A stretch of 64,000 nt of DNA from Leishmania infantum JPCM5 (taxonomy: Eukaryota > Euglenozoa > Kinetoplastea > Trypanosomatida > Trypanosomatidae), in the NCBI RefSeq assembly GCF_000002875.2, contig NC_009411.2:434001-498000 (forward strand), in the 5' to 3' direction. Below the pieces are notes generated by a model that saw nothing but the letters and a program-made list of their open reading frames with translations, was not told the origin of the DNA and made no database searches. A program made the position numbers and the translations under genes. This document shows, piece by piece, positions 54,187-63,340 of this stretch; positions within the stretch are counted from its first letter, which is position 1; each line of letters starts with the position of its first letter.

Positions 54187-57156
54187 TCAGCCGGACACCT
54201 TGAGGTACATCAAGTTCTGCGACAGGGCCGTGTAGCCAATGACGGCGTCCAAATAAGCATGTAGGTACTCGGAGTAGAGGCAGGCGTACAGCACGTTGCC
54301 GTGTTCCCTAATGGCCTCACGAAGCGCCTCGGCAGACACCTCAGAGCCGCTTGAGGAGTGGTTTGGTGTGGCTGGACTCTTGATTCTCTCCGTGTCGTCG
54401 TCGACGAGAAGGTCCCAGTGCTGCAGCAGCATGTCGTACAAAAACGGAATGGAGACGGCAAGTGGGCGGCGGGCGGTGCTGGTGCTCGCTGAAGGCTCAC
54501 TGCCACCCGTGATTTTCTTTATCGGGCTGGTCTCCGTGACCTTTCTTTCCAAGTGGCACTGCAGGACGCTGCGCAACCCGCAGAGGGCCGTCATCAGCGG
54601 GCCGCGCTTCGAGTCCAAGAGCGTGTATAGCACGCGTAGGTCTGGCATGACGGCGATGGACACGACGAGGTCGGCCACAAGGGAGCTGACCGTGTATGGA
54701 GACGAGTCCAGGTGCTGCACCATTTCGCACAGAGCCGTAGTGAAAGGCGAGGTCTGCACACCGGCATGAAACCAACAGTTCACCGGCTCGGTTGCCGCCG
54801 TGGCCGCCGTGGCCGCCGTGGAAGAGGAGCTGCACGGCGGTTTCATGGCGCTCATCATGCGCTGCTGAGCTCGCAGCGCCGCCACGGGCATGTTGGCCTC
54901 CACCCGCAGCAGTCGCGACAGCACAGCCTCTCCGACGCAATCGGGCTGCAGTCCTATCTTGGGGTTTGTCGCAGCTGCCGAGAGCAGACTACTCAGAAAG
55001 CAGTCGTGAATGTTCAGGTGCGGCGGTGTGATGGCGCTGCCCCACGACTCGGCGCTCTTGCAGCCGCCGGAGTCGGCGGTGTGAAGCGCACACGCCATCT
55101 GCTTGCGCTGCACGTCCGACAACGAGTTGACATCCATCAAGAACACCTCGCGCAGAAACACGTGCGGGACATGCTCAGCGAGGGTCTGCACAAGTAGCAG
55201 CGTCGCTTTCGTCGCCGACCACCGTGTCGTCGTGAAGCCTAGCAAGGTGCTGCTCTCCTTGTCCTCCTCCGATAGGCAGGGGTTGCTGGACAGATGTGGG
55301 AGGATGTAGTAGGTGAAGAATGATGTAATTGGGTGCTCGGGCAAAGACGCGGCGGCCTTCTCCTCCTGCTGTCCGCGCGTCACCGCAAGGTCGCCCGTGC
55401 GCGTCGCGGAAGCCGCGGTGACCGGATTCTGCACCAGAACCTCATAAAACTGTTTTTTAGGCACAATGCGCCCGCTCGCTTTCCGTATCGTCGTGGAGAG
55501 CAGCGCCTTGGCGAAGCAGACCTTCAGCAGCGGCGCGGACCCTTGTAGGTCTGCAAGTATGTTGGACACCACCACACACGCGGCCGAGTACACGTGGCTG
55601 TCCGGCGACTGAAGGAGCGGCAGCAGAGTCTGGCAGACAAACTCCTTCTCGATGAGGGGTAACAGACGCAGCGTGTCCGCGACGGACGGCGCCATCGTCA
55701 ACAATGTTGCCCAGAAGCGCATCACATCACGAAGGTATAGCAGCTGCGTCGCGCCGTCGTCGTTTTCGGGAATCTTGCATAGCGTCAAGAGGGTGGTGCG
55801 GGCAGCGTTGAGGGTGCGCGACGCCACGCGCTCCTCCTTGGCAACGACGTCCTGGATCCACGGATCTGAGCACTTGGCCAGGGACACGACAGCGCTCAAG
55901 GCAAAGCGGCACGTGTCGCGCCGGTGCGTCCACTCCTGGGTGCTGCAGTCGTGCGTCAGATAGAGCAGCAGCGCGTCCAGCAGCACGAGCAAGTTGCGCT
56001 CTTGTGAGCCATCCTCGACGACAAAGAAGTTGGCCAGCGCCGGCACCCGCTCCATCTTCTCCGCCAACGTACTGAGAAAAATGACAAATTGCGTGCGGCC
56101 AGCGTCTTGCAGGAGAGTGCCGTCGCGCGGGTCGACGATCGCCCACCGATATGTCTCCGTCACCGCTGCCGTAGACGGCGAAGCCGACGTCGAGGTCGTC
56201 GTGGGGCGGTGGGCGGCGGCGTTGGCAGGGTCGAGGGCCTTGCTCACCTTGCGCACCATGTCTAGCAGCGGCACAATGAGCGCGGACGGGCGCAGCTGCA
56301 GCAGTGACATGGCCCGCTCACCAGCCGGGTAGGCGGAGCGATCCGTCGGCAAATCAGCCTCCTGGAGTAGACGTACCAGGAAGTCCAGAATGACAGAGCG
56401 GACGCCGGGCGGCTCGTCCTGCTTGGCGTACTGGCAGAGCATGAGAAGAAATATGTTGCCGATTGGCGGGGGCTCGTTGCCGAAGGCAGCGGGATCTTTC
56501 GTCTTGGACGCTTCCCCTCTCTCGTCTGTCGGGGGCGGCGGTATCGGCACGCTGTGAGAATCGGCGAAGAGGAAACGGTAGCACGGCGGCAGTGCCAAGC
56601 ACGCGCCATCCAGACCGTCCAGCAGGCACGACGACGACAGCGAGGCGGACGGCGAGGTGCCAATGTGTGTGGCAGTGGTCATTGTCTCCGCCGTGCCGCG
56701 GGCTCCCATGTCTACAGAGGACTCCGGTGGCGACGGCGGCGCGCTTTCGGAGCGGAAGGGGCCCCCAAAGACGTAGCTGTGCTGATGCAGAGCAGGATGG
56801 TTAGTCGCCAGCATTGCACGATCCGTCAGCAACGCATCCAGTATGACTGAGAGAGCCTTCTCCACGCTGCCTAGCTCCCTCATCAGGCTAGTCCGCTCGT
56901 CGTGTGTGTTGGCGCACTGCACCCGCTGGAAGTACTCGCACAGCTGCAGCCACTGCTCCTGAATCACTGCCACCATGGAGGCCGGCGAGTGGTGGTCGGC
57001 GGGAAGTCCTCTTGTGGAGAGGGGAGCAAGAGATGTGGTGGCGGCCGCGGCGCTTTTAGCGCCGGTCGTGGCCTGCATGGAGCGCAACGGTCCCCCAGAA
57101 ACATCAGCAGCAGCGGCAGCCCCGGGCTGTGCCACCGTGCCTGCTGGACTGCTCAT
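54187..57156 (-). CDS. FHIP/FAM160 family protein (RAI16-like, Hook-interacting)
   Basis: The start at 57156 gives 989 residues; the ORF's first ATG (57597) lies upstream of the predicted acceptor. FHIP proteins join FTS and Hook in the FHF complex that links early endosomes to dynein. Seen: an Ala/Ser-rich N-terminus; AVIQEQWLQLCEYFQRV (about 62-78), matching the family's EQW opening; NIFLLMLCQYAKQDEPPGVR followed by SVILDFLVRLLQEADL (about 240-275), the family's PPG…LxFFxxLL signature; a V.PLLDMV segment (about 295-310); a long helical-repeat middle with DTCRFALSAVVSLAKCSDP; and, near residues 830-890, FTTALCEMVQHLDSSPYTVS and LVADLVVSIAVMPDLRVLY, like the C-terminal part of FAM160. Similarity is of pattern rather than high identity, so a different alpha-solenoid protein is possible. 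Confidence 0.72.
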   Translation of the reverse strand: MSSPAGTVAQPGAAAAADVSGGPLRSMQATTGAKSAAAATTSLAPLSTRGLPADHHSPASMVAVIQEQWLQLCEYFQRVQCANTHDERTSLMRELGSVEKALSVILDALLTDRAMLATNHPALHQHSYVFGGPFRSESAPPSPPESSVDMGARGTAETMTTATHIGTSPSASLSSSCLLDGLDGACLALPPCYRFLFADSHSVPIPPPPTDERGEASKTKDPAAFGNEPPPIGNIFLLMLCQYAKQDEPPGVRSVILDFLVRLLQEADLPTDRSAYPAGERAMSLLQLRPSALIVPLLDMVRKVSKALDPANAAAHRPTTTSTSASPSTAAVTETYRWAIVDPRDGTLLQDAGRTQFVIFLSTLAEKMERVPALANFFVVEDGSQERNLLVLLDALLLYLTHDCSTQEWTHRRDTCRFALSAVVSLAKCSDPWIQDVVAKEERVASRTLNAARTTLLTLCKIPENDDGATQLLYLRDVMRFWATLLTMAPSVADTLRLLPLIEKEFVCQTLLPLLQSPDSHVYSAACVVVSNILADLQGSAPLLKVCFAKALLSTTIRKASGRIVPKKQFYEVLVQNPVTAASATRTGDLAVTRGQQEEKAAASLPEHPITSFFTYYILPHLSSNPCLSEEDKESSTLLGFTTTRWSATKATLLLVQTLAEHVPHVFLREVFLMDVNSLSDVQRKQMACALHTADSGGCKSAESWGSAITPPHLNIHDCFLSSLLSAAATNPKIGLQPDCVGEAVLSRLLRVEANMPVAALRAQQRMMSAMKPPCSSSSTAATAATAATEPVNCWFHAGVQTSPFTTALCEMVQHLDSSPYTVSSLVADLVVSIAVMPDLRVLYTLLDSKRGPLMTALCGLRSVLQCHLERKVTETSPIKKITGGSEPSASTSTARRPLAVSIPFLYDMLLQHWDLLVDDDTERIKSPATPNHSSSGSEVSAEALREAIREHGNVLYACLYSEYLHAYLDAVIGYTALSQNLMYLKVSG

Positions 57157-57903
57157 ACACGAGAGCGGGCGCCACCCGATGAAGATGTAGTCGCGTGGCT
57201 TGCGTCTGTGCCTGTGCGTGTGTGTTGGGGCGCTAGGAAATCTTCGGAGGGAGTTGCGCAGTCGGTCCCGAGAAACAAAGCAAAAGCAGGGGCGGGGTGA
57301 AGGAGAGAGGCGTAGAGTCGGGGCAATCAACGGCAGCGCTGGCACGCGACAGCGTTGACCGCAGACCTGTGCGTGTGCCACGCGAGCCCTGCTAAGTGGG
57401 GGGGAGGGCGGTAATAGAGCAAGAGGGACAGGCGCGCGAGTGTGACACATCACCCGTGCGACGCCACAGAAACGGCAACTGCTGTGGGGACCTTGATCTC
57501 TCGTTGCCACGAGCGCGAGTGCTTGTACTCCTCTGCCGTCCCCCTCCCACAAGCGCCGCGCCAGCGCATACGAGCCATATGCGTCGGCATTGTGCATTGT
57601 GTTGTCGTTTCGTTAAACTTCTTGGTTTTCCTGTTAGTCTTTTACGTGGAGCTCAGCAGGGAAGCTCGCCTACAAGCTTTTCGCTCCGTTTGGTGTGGGT
57701 CACCACCTTTGCTCACGACGCATAACCACTCACAGACGGCATGTGCAGCGAGGGAGGGGAACACCAGGCACGGCCCTCCGTCACCATCTCAGCACAATCG
57801 CAGGCTCACAAGCACATAAAAAGGCATACCTGCACATGTGTCTCAGCTTCACGCTGTCGTCTTCGCGTGGGTGCGGTGTGGACGCGACTGGAGAGCTGTT
57901 CGT
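57157..57903. other. Intergenic region
   Basis: About 750 bp; no gene seen. Confidence 0.55.
57242..57310 (-). promoter_or_regulatory. Predicted trans-splice acceptor of the FHIP-like gene
   Basis: A C/T-rich region (about 57271-57310) has its first AG at 57242-57243, about 86 nt before the ATG at 57156. It would remove the ORF's upstream ATG. Confidence 0.4.
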
Positions 57904-58629
57904 TTATGCGTCCTCTTCCTCTTCAACTTCTTCGTCACTATCGTCGCCGAGGCCGTAGAAGAACTGCTGCTGGTGCTTGATGTTGCGCCAGTTCGGATTG
58001 CACACATCATCTGCCTCGCTCTCGCTTCCCTCGCCGTCCTGCTCCGACGCGCCGTTGGCCGTCGCGCGCACGCCTGAACGGACCTGAGGCCCGGTAAGCA
58101 CCGATGTCGTCGTCTGCGCTGTGGCGGCGTAATGCGGCATGCGCTGCAGGACAGCGCGCTGGTCCTCAGCGCGGTGCTGCGCCGTCGCCACGCGCTCGCG
58201 CCACCCCTTGTTCCTCGGATCCTTGAGAAAGTTCTCCACTTGCTCAGGAGACGGTTTAGAGCTAACAGTGCCGTCTGCGATCACTACCAAGTCCTTAATG
58301 CTGAGCCAGATGACCTTGTGAAACTTCCTGGGCAGATGCACGACTTGCTCGACCTCTAAGAGAGGCGCCGCGGATACAACCGCCTCCGACTCCTCCGCGC
58401 CATGCGGAGCATCACTCGAGCTGCTACCGCCCGGAGTCGGGGTCTCGGTAGATAAGCTCGCGGGTGCGCTGTTCGGGGGCGCTAGGAGAAGGACGCGGAC
58501 GTGCTGCCCGTGCGGCGACTCCATGCAGATCGCCAACCTCTCGCCCTCTTTGGGGCCTGCCCACCCAGATGCGTCGAGGTACTGCTGGGTGAGGTGCTTC
58601 GCACGATGCTTGCGACCAGCCCCGCTCAT
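57904..58629 (-). CDS. EIF1AD-like protein (eIF1A S1-type domain)
   Basis: The start at 58629 gives 241 residues. It begins MSGAGRKHRAKHLTQQYLD, like the basic N-terminus of EIF1AD. An S1/OB-type fold follows in two parts: ERLAICMESPHGQHVRVLLL (about 30-49) and, after a ~45-residue Ser/Pro-rich insert, VVHLPRKFHKVIWLSIKDLV and VIADG (about 100-125), equivalent to the LVSMPSKFRKNIWI-type block of EIF1AD. The C-terminus is charged and ends with a run of Asp/Glu, preceded by a Phe-Tyr-Gly-Leu motif. EIF1AD is a nuclear relative of eIF1A implicated in late 40S maturation; it is not the canonical initiation factor. The insert and long tail are unusual for the family. Confidence 0.82.
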   Translation of the reverse strand: MSGAGRKHRAKHLTQQYLDASGWAGPKEGERLAICMESPHGQHVRVLLLAPPNSAPASLSTETPTPGGSSSSDAPHGAEESEAVVSAAPLLEVEQVVHLPRKFHKVIWLSIKDLVVIADGTVSSKPSPEQVENFLKDPRNKGWRERVATAQHRAEDQRAVLQRMPHYAATAQTTTSVLTGPQVRSGVRATANGASEQDGEGSESEADDVCNPNWRNIKHQQQFFYGLGDDSDEEVEEEEDA

Positions 58630-60075
58630 GCCTGCTCCCTTTCCAGTATTTGCGAAAGGCAAGGTACAAAAACTAGGCGTGCGCGCGCCACTGTGGATGC
58701 GCGTGACGGTGTGCGCAGTTGGGTTCACATGTGGGGAGCAGGCACAGAAGGCCTACCAAGGACAGGTGCGTGGTGATTTGCGGAGAGTGGCACATAAAAG
58801 GGCTGGAGGTGGGAGATGCAAGCACAGCAACGGCTTGAAAGACATCCGGTGCGAGTGGGGGTACTGCTTCATCGACGGCCCATCGAAAGGCGCCAGCGGG
58901 GTGAGGACTGTGGGGAACAAAAAGAGCACAAGCACACGCACTCTTCACCAACCCACTGTAAGCTCGTAGCTGCCTCGTCAAACGCTTGTGCGGAGAAGAA
59001 CGAGTCTGCACTGCCCCCCTCCTCTTATTTTATTTTCCTCACTCCCCAGCTGCCCCTCCGCCATCAGCTGTACTTGAGCCGTAGTGTGAGTGCCCTGAAG
59101 AGGTTGTCGCCGAAGCGTCGCCCATCCCGCCGATGACAGTATAAATGGACAAAACAAAACAAAGGCGCACACGCACACACGAAAAAATGGGCCATGCAGG
59201 CGTATGCGTGCAGAAAAGCCGGTAAGGTCCTTTGCAATATACGAAAAAAAAAATAAGAGGGAGGGAACGAAAGCGAAACAGGGGCGCTGCTTCGCAGATG
59301 AGTCCAAGTCTCTTCATGTGGATCGAGAAGAAAAAAGAAAAACGCCGCGGCTCTTCTCTGGTGCCAATCTGGCCGCATTCGCTCCCTTTGCGTGAGTGTG
59401 CGTGCTTGAGCTGCTCTTCCTGCGGTCCTGCCAGAATACCTCAGCTCGTGTCGAGAGCTCCCCACACTCACGCCCACACCTACCTCTCCCTCCCCAGTCT
59501 CAGAGGAGGTTTCATTGCGCCCTTTGTGGCATTCACGTGCTTCTGTACTCAACTCCTCGTCTTCTGAGCTCCTTCCCAGGCACAGTAAAGTGGAATAAAA
59601 AAAGAGCAAAAAGTTGTATCATGACAATATCGAGAGAGATGAGTATGGGTGCTTCTGGAGCGTGCACGATGCGACTGTAACCACTGAGAGACACACTTCG
59701 CTTCCCTGGTTGACGAGGGATGCTCCCACCCACACCTACCTGCGAGAGAGGGCAGAGGGAGGGCCGGTAAAAAAAAGTAGGGGACGGCGAGGAGAGCAGA
59801 AGAACACGTTGACAAAAAAAAAACGGCGGAGACAGACGAGACCTACATCGTTCTCACCCTTCTCCCTGTTCTTGTTTTTTGTTGTTTGTTGCTTGTGGTT
59901 AGCCACTTAGCATGATATCACTCACACAAGACAGACTCAGACCCGCTCGGGGGCGCACACACAAAGGCACAGACAGACAGAAGCACGCATCGGACGGGAA
60001 AAAAAAACGATGGAGAAGATACCAGCGATAAAGAGATCTCTTGTTGTATTTCTCTGCTCTGTTTTGTTTCACCGT
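58630..60075. other. Intergenic region upstream of the EIF1AD-like gene
   Basis: About 1.45 kb, with A-runs at 59246, 59770 and 59815. No gene seen. Confidence 0.55.
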
Positions 60076-60580
60076 GTGCCCCTTGCTCTGCCCGTGCAAC
60101 GCGAGCTGCACGCCACTCCACTCCCCTCCAGCCGGCCCCGTCACACCGGCCCACATGGCCTGGCGCGAGGCAGCGGTAGGCATACGCGGTACAGCACTGC
60201 GCCAACACAGTCACCTGGGTACGGCCTCCGTCCCAAGCGCTACACAGCCGCACCCTCCTTGAGAGTGGTGCAGGCTCCCTGCACCGCTGGGCAGAGTGAG
60301 GGGCCCGGAGGGGGAGGGAGAGGGGGGAGATGTGTTCGAGCCACGCTGGCCGCTCCGACGCCACGCCCTCCGCAACCTCACCAGCGACATCAGCAGCGAT
60401 ACATCGCTCTGACCTCCCCTACGTTGTCGGTGCTGGGCCCCGCCACCACCCGAGGTGGCTGGGGCACTTGGCAGGGGTTTAGGGGTTGGGGGGCTGGCTC
60501 GCTTCCCCACAGCCACACACACACACACACACAGAGTGGGGTGCGTGCTGGGCCCTGCGACACGACGCGCTGAGGGGTGC
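60076..60580 (-). mobile_element. SIDER-type degenerate retroposon, copy 2
   Basis: 505 bp, about 98% identical by eye to copy 1 at 18295-18795. It lies about 1.07 kb downstream of the stop of the PTC7-like gene and so probably in its 3' UTR. On the transcribed strand its 3' end runs into an A-rich stretch (complement of 60062-60075), which would fit the tail of a retroposed element; copy 1 lacks such a tail. No open reading frame of the element is meaningful. Confidence 0.68.
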
Positions 60581-61647
60581 TTCCGCCTCCATCACGCGGT
60601 CGATTGAAGACGAAAAAAAAAGACAAAGCGGAAAGCGAGGAGAGAGGAGAGCCAGAGGGGCGGCTGGAATCGAGCAGAAACGAGCGCAGGGGAGGCCTTC
60701 GTGAGCTACGCGCTCGCTGCGTCACGGTCGCTCAAAGACGACGGAACAGCGGCGGGCGAAGGGAGAAAGGTGAAGGAGAGGAAGTACAGAGTACAAACAG
60801 AGGCAGCAACAGAAGGACGGCATAGCGAATCGCTCACGTAGCCTGCCGCTGGCATGTCATTCTGCTTCTCCCACCACCCTCCGCACACCCCACTTTACAC
60901 ACACCGCCCGCCGGCGCCCTGACCCCCCCCCTCCCTCCCTCTCCTCTCTTGTCTCCTAGATCAACCAAGAACACACAAACATGCCTATGGGCTCAACGAC
61001 ATGCACCTACGCACATCCTTCATTGCGCGAGTGTGATATGGAGCAAGGAGGGCGGATACACAGCATCGTCACAGGGAGAGCAAGAAAGCGCAAGAGACGG
61101 GGCAACAAGAAAAGAGACCAAAAAGGCGTGAGCGCGGGTCAGCAGAAGAGGGCACAAAAAAGGGCACGAGAGAGAGAGAGTCAGGCACAGGAACACATAC
61201 ATACAGACGTCAGATACAGAAATGGATGTATACTAGGTAAAAGACGTCGGTATTTCCTCGAACGGTCTTTCAGAGCCGAGCAGCCAGGTGCGCGAAGCGG
61301 CACACGGGTAAGGGAACAAGACACAATGAAGAGAGCGAGAGACAAAGGGAAAGGGGGAAGGAGGCAGGTGCGCTGGTCGACGAGGTTATGATGTCACGCA
61401 GGTTCACCTCTTGGCGAAAGACACCTATGTGCACGCAGAGAGAGAGAGACGGACGTGAGGGTGCTGTATGCCCTCATTCCCAGCTGAGTTTGCGAATAGT
61501 GTTCGAGCAACCGCCCGGCTGGGTAGGTACCATGGCATTCACTGTCGCCTCACACTTTCCGTCTCTGTTCATCTCTGCCTGCTGCGTGTCGTGTCGCACC
61601 CATGACGGAGAGAGAAAGCACAGCGTTTCTTTTTTCCTTTTCCGTGC
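60581..61647. other. 3' flank of the PTC7-like gene
   Basis: About 1.07 kb, purine-rich with A-runs; presumably 3' UTR. No gene supported. Confidence 0.5.
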
Positions 61648-62916
61648 TCATGGCCAGTCGCGGTACGGCAGTGGGAATGCCGCCTCACTGCCGGAGAACT
61701 GCTCGCTGGGCTCGTCGTCGGCGCTCTCGCCGATCACGGATATTAGCAGCGTCATGTCGTCTGGCTTGCCGCCCTCGAAGAGGGCGCCATTCTCTATGCA
61801 CTTGGAGGCGTACGGGGAGTCGCAGCGCACGTCGCGAGAGACGGCTATAGCGTCGACCATGACAGCGTTCGCACTCATGTCGAGCGCCGCCATGATGTCG
61901 TCCAGAAGCGTGCGAAGGTTGCGATTCTTCACGTAGCTCACCGAGTTTGCCGGTGCCTTTGCCGTCGCAGCACCGCCCAGCGCTTGCAGATAGTCGTGCT
62001 GACAGAAGACACGTTCCAGATGCGGCCATATCAGCTCCGCTATTCGGTTCGGGTACAAGTTGTCGAAAACACCATCGGTGCCCATTACGACGACATCCCC
62101 CTTCTCCACTGGTATGAGAAGACGAACGCCATCCTTCGGCGTGTCGTTGCTACCGGTGCCCAGTTGGTAGGGGTAGTCCAGTTGGTGTGCCTGCTCCTCA
62201 GTAACGTAACATACTCGTCCGTTACGGATCAGCATCATTGTGCAGTCGCCAACGTAGACGACGTCCAGCAAGTAGTTTTCCGCGCCGTCCGTGCGTTGAA
62301 ACCGCGCGAAGGCTTGGTGCAGGTCTGTTGTCATCTTCACCCGCGTGGCCGCGGCATCGGAGTCAGAGGCGGACTCCTTGGCTGTTTCTGCGCTGCTCAT
62401 TGTATCATCCGCAGCTGCGACCGCTGCGGTGGCGGCGGCAGCGGCTGAAGCAGCATATGTGGCTGCAAGCGGTCCACCAGTGGTGGAGACACCTACGATC
62501 GGCAGTGATGGTCCATCCAGCAGTACCACCTCATAGTGGTCCTTCGACTGAATATCCTCTTGCGGCTCTTGTAGAGTCGCAACCAGGGCAGTACACGTGC
62601 CTAACACATCGCTATGCTTGCAACTTTCGTAGCCGCGCTCAAGCAGACGAAAGGAACTCGCCGGGGCATCGCCAAGGAGCTCATCCTCGACGTACTCGTA
62701 CATGCACCGCGCCAATGCGGCGCTGTAAAGGCCAGCGTTCAAGTCCGCGTTCTCCTTCCACCAACTCACGCCATCCAGCACCGCCTGCACATTAGATAAG
62801 GATAGGAACGCGTCTTCGCCACCGCGCTCCGCCTTTTCCGGCTGCGGGACGGCGCGCACGTTCCGGCAGAAGAAAGAGAATCTCTTCCCGTAGCGAGATC
62901 CGATTCTACGCAGCAT
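61648..62916 (-). CDS. PTC7-like PP2C-family protein phosphatase, probably mitochondrial
   Basis: 422 residues. PTC7/PPTC7 enzymes are metal-dependent Ser/Thr phosphatases of the mitochondrion acting on coenzyme Q and other metabolic proteins. Seen: a basic aromatic presequence (MLRRIGSRYGKRFSFF); the metal-site motif GGEDAF (32-37); VQAVLDGVSWWKENADL (43-59), where the family's DGVGGW reads DGVSWW; a spacer enriched in Ala and Ser (about 150-195); VVYVGDCTMMLIRNG (about 215-229); GDVVVMGTDGVFDNL (about 270-285); and GKPDDMTLLISVI near 380, with the last metal-binding Asp pair. The motif order is that of PTC7 rather than classical PP2C. The Gly-to-Ser/Trp change next to the first aspartate is unusual but does not remove a metal ligand. 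Acceptor AG at 62929-62930 supports this start. Confidence 0.85.
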   Translation of the reverse strand: MLRRIGSRYGKRFSFFCRNVRAVPQPEKAERGGEDAFLSLSNVQAVLDGVSWWKENADLNAGLYSAALARCMYEYVEDELLGDAPASSFRLLERGYESCKHSDVLGTCTALVATLQEPQEDIQSKDHYEVVLLDGPSLPIVGVSTTGGPLAATYAASAAAAATAAVAAADDTMSSAETAKESASDSDAAATRVKMTTDLHQAFARFQRTDGAENYLLDVVYVGDCTMMLIRNGRVCYVTEEQAHQLDYPYQLGTGSNDTPKDGVRLLIPVEKGDVVVMGTDGVFDNLYPNRIAELIWPHLERVFCQHDYLQALGGAATAKAPANSVSYVKNRNLRTLLDDIMAALDMSANAVMVDAIAVSRDVRCDSPYASKCIENGALFEGGKPDDMTLLISVIGESADDEPSEQFSGSEAAFPLPYRDWP

Positions 62917-63340
62917 ATGTCGATGGCCCTAAGGGCCAAAGAAGAGAAGACTTTCGAAAGACGAAGTGGTAAGTCACCAGTCGGTGGTGGGGCGAGGGCA
63001 CCGGTGCGCCCCAGAGGGCCTCGGCTCTTACACCACGTACACAATGCCAACGCGGCAAGCCAAATGCGGGGCTCGCGCCAGGAAACAGCTGAGAGGACTC
63101 AGCACATATCGGAGAAAAGAAAAGGGTGGGACAGCAGGTGAGTGATGGCCACAACCAGTCACCAAACATCCAGCGGTGCACACCCTCCGAAAGAGGGAAG
63201 AGGGAGAGAGAGGAACAAGAGAACAACACGCGAGGGTTGCCTCTGCACAGCAAGCAGCAACAACAGACCGCCGCACGACACGTAGGTGCACATCGGCGCG
63301 AAGCGTCCACAATTTTTCCTTCTTTCAGCGTGTCATCCCG
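62917..63340. other. Intergenic region
   Basis: About 420 bp; apart from the acceptor nothing is recognised. Confidence 0.5.
62929..62956 (-). promoter_or_regulatory. Predicted trans-splice acceptor of the PTC7-like gene
   Basis: A pyrimidine-rich tract (about 62938-62956) is followed by AG at 62929-62930, 13 nt before the ATG at 62916. Confidence 0.4.
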
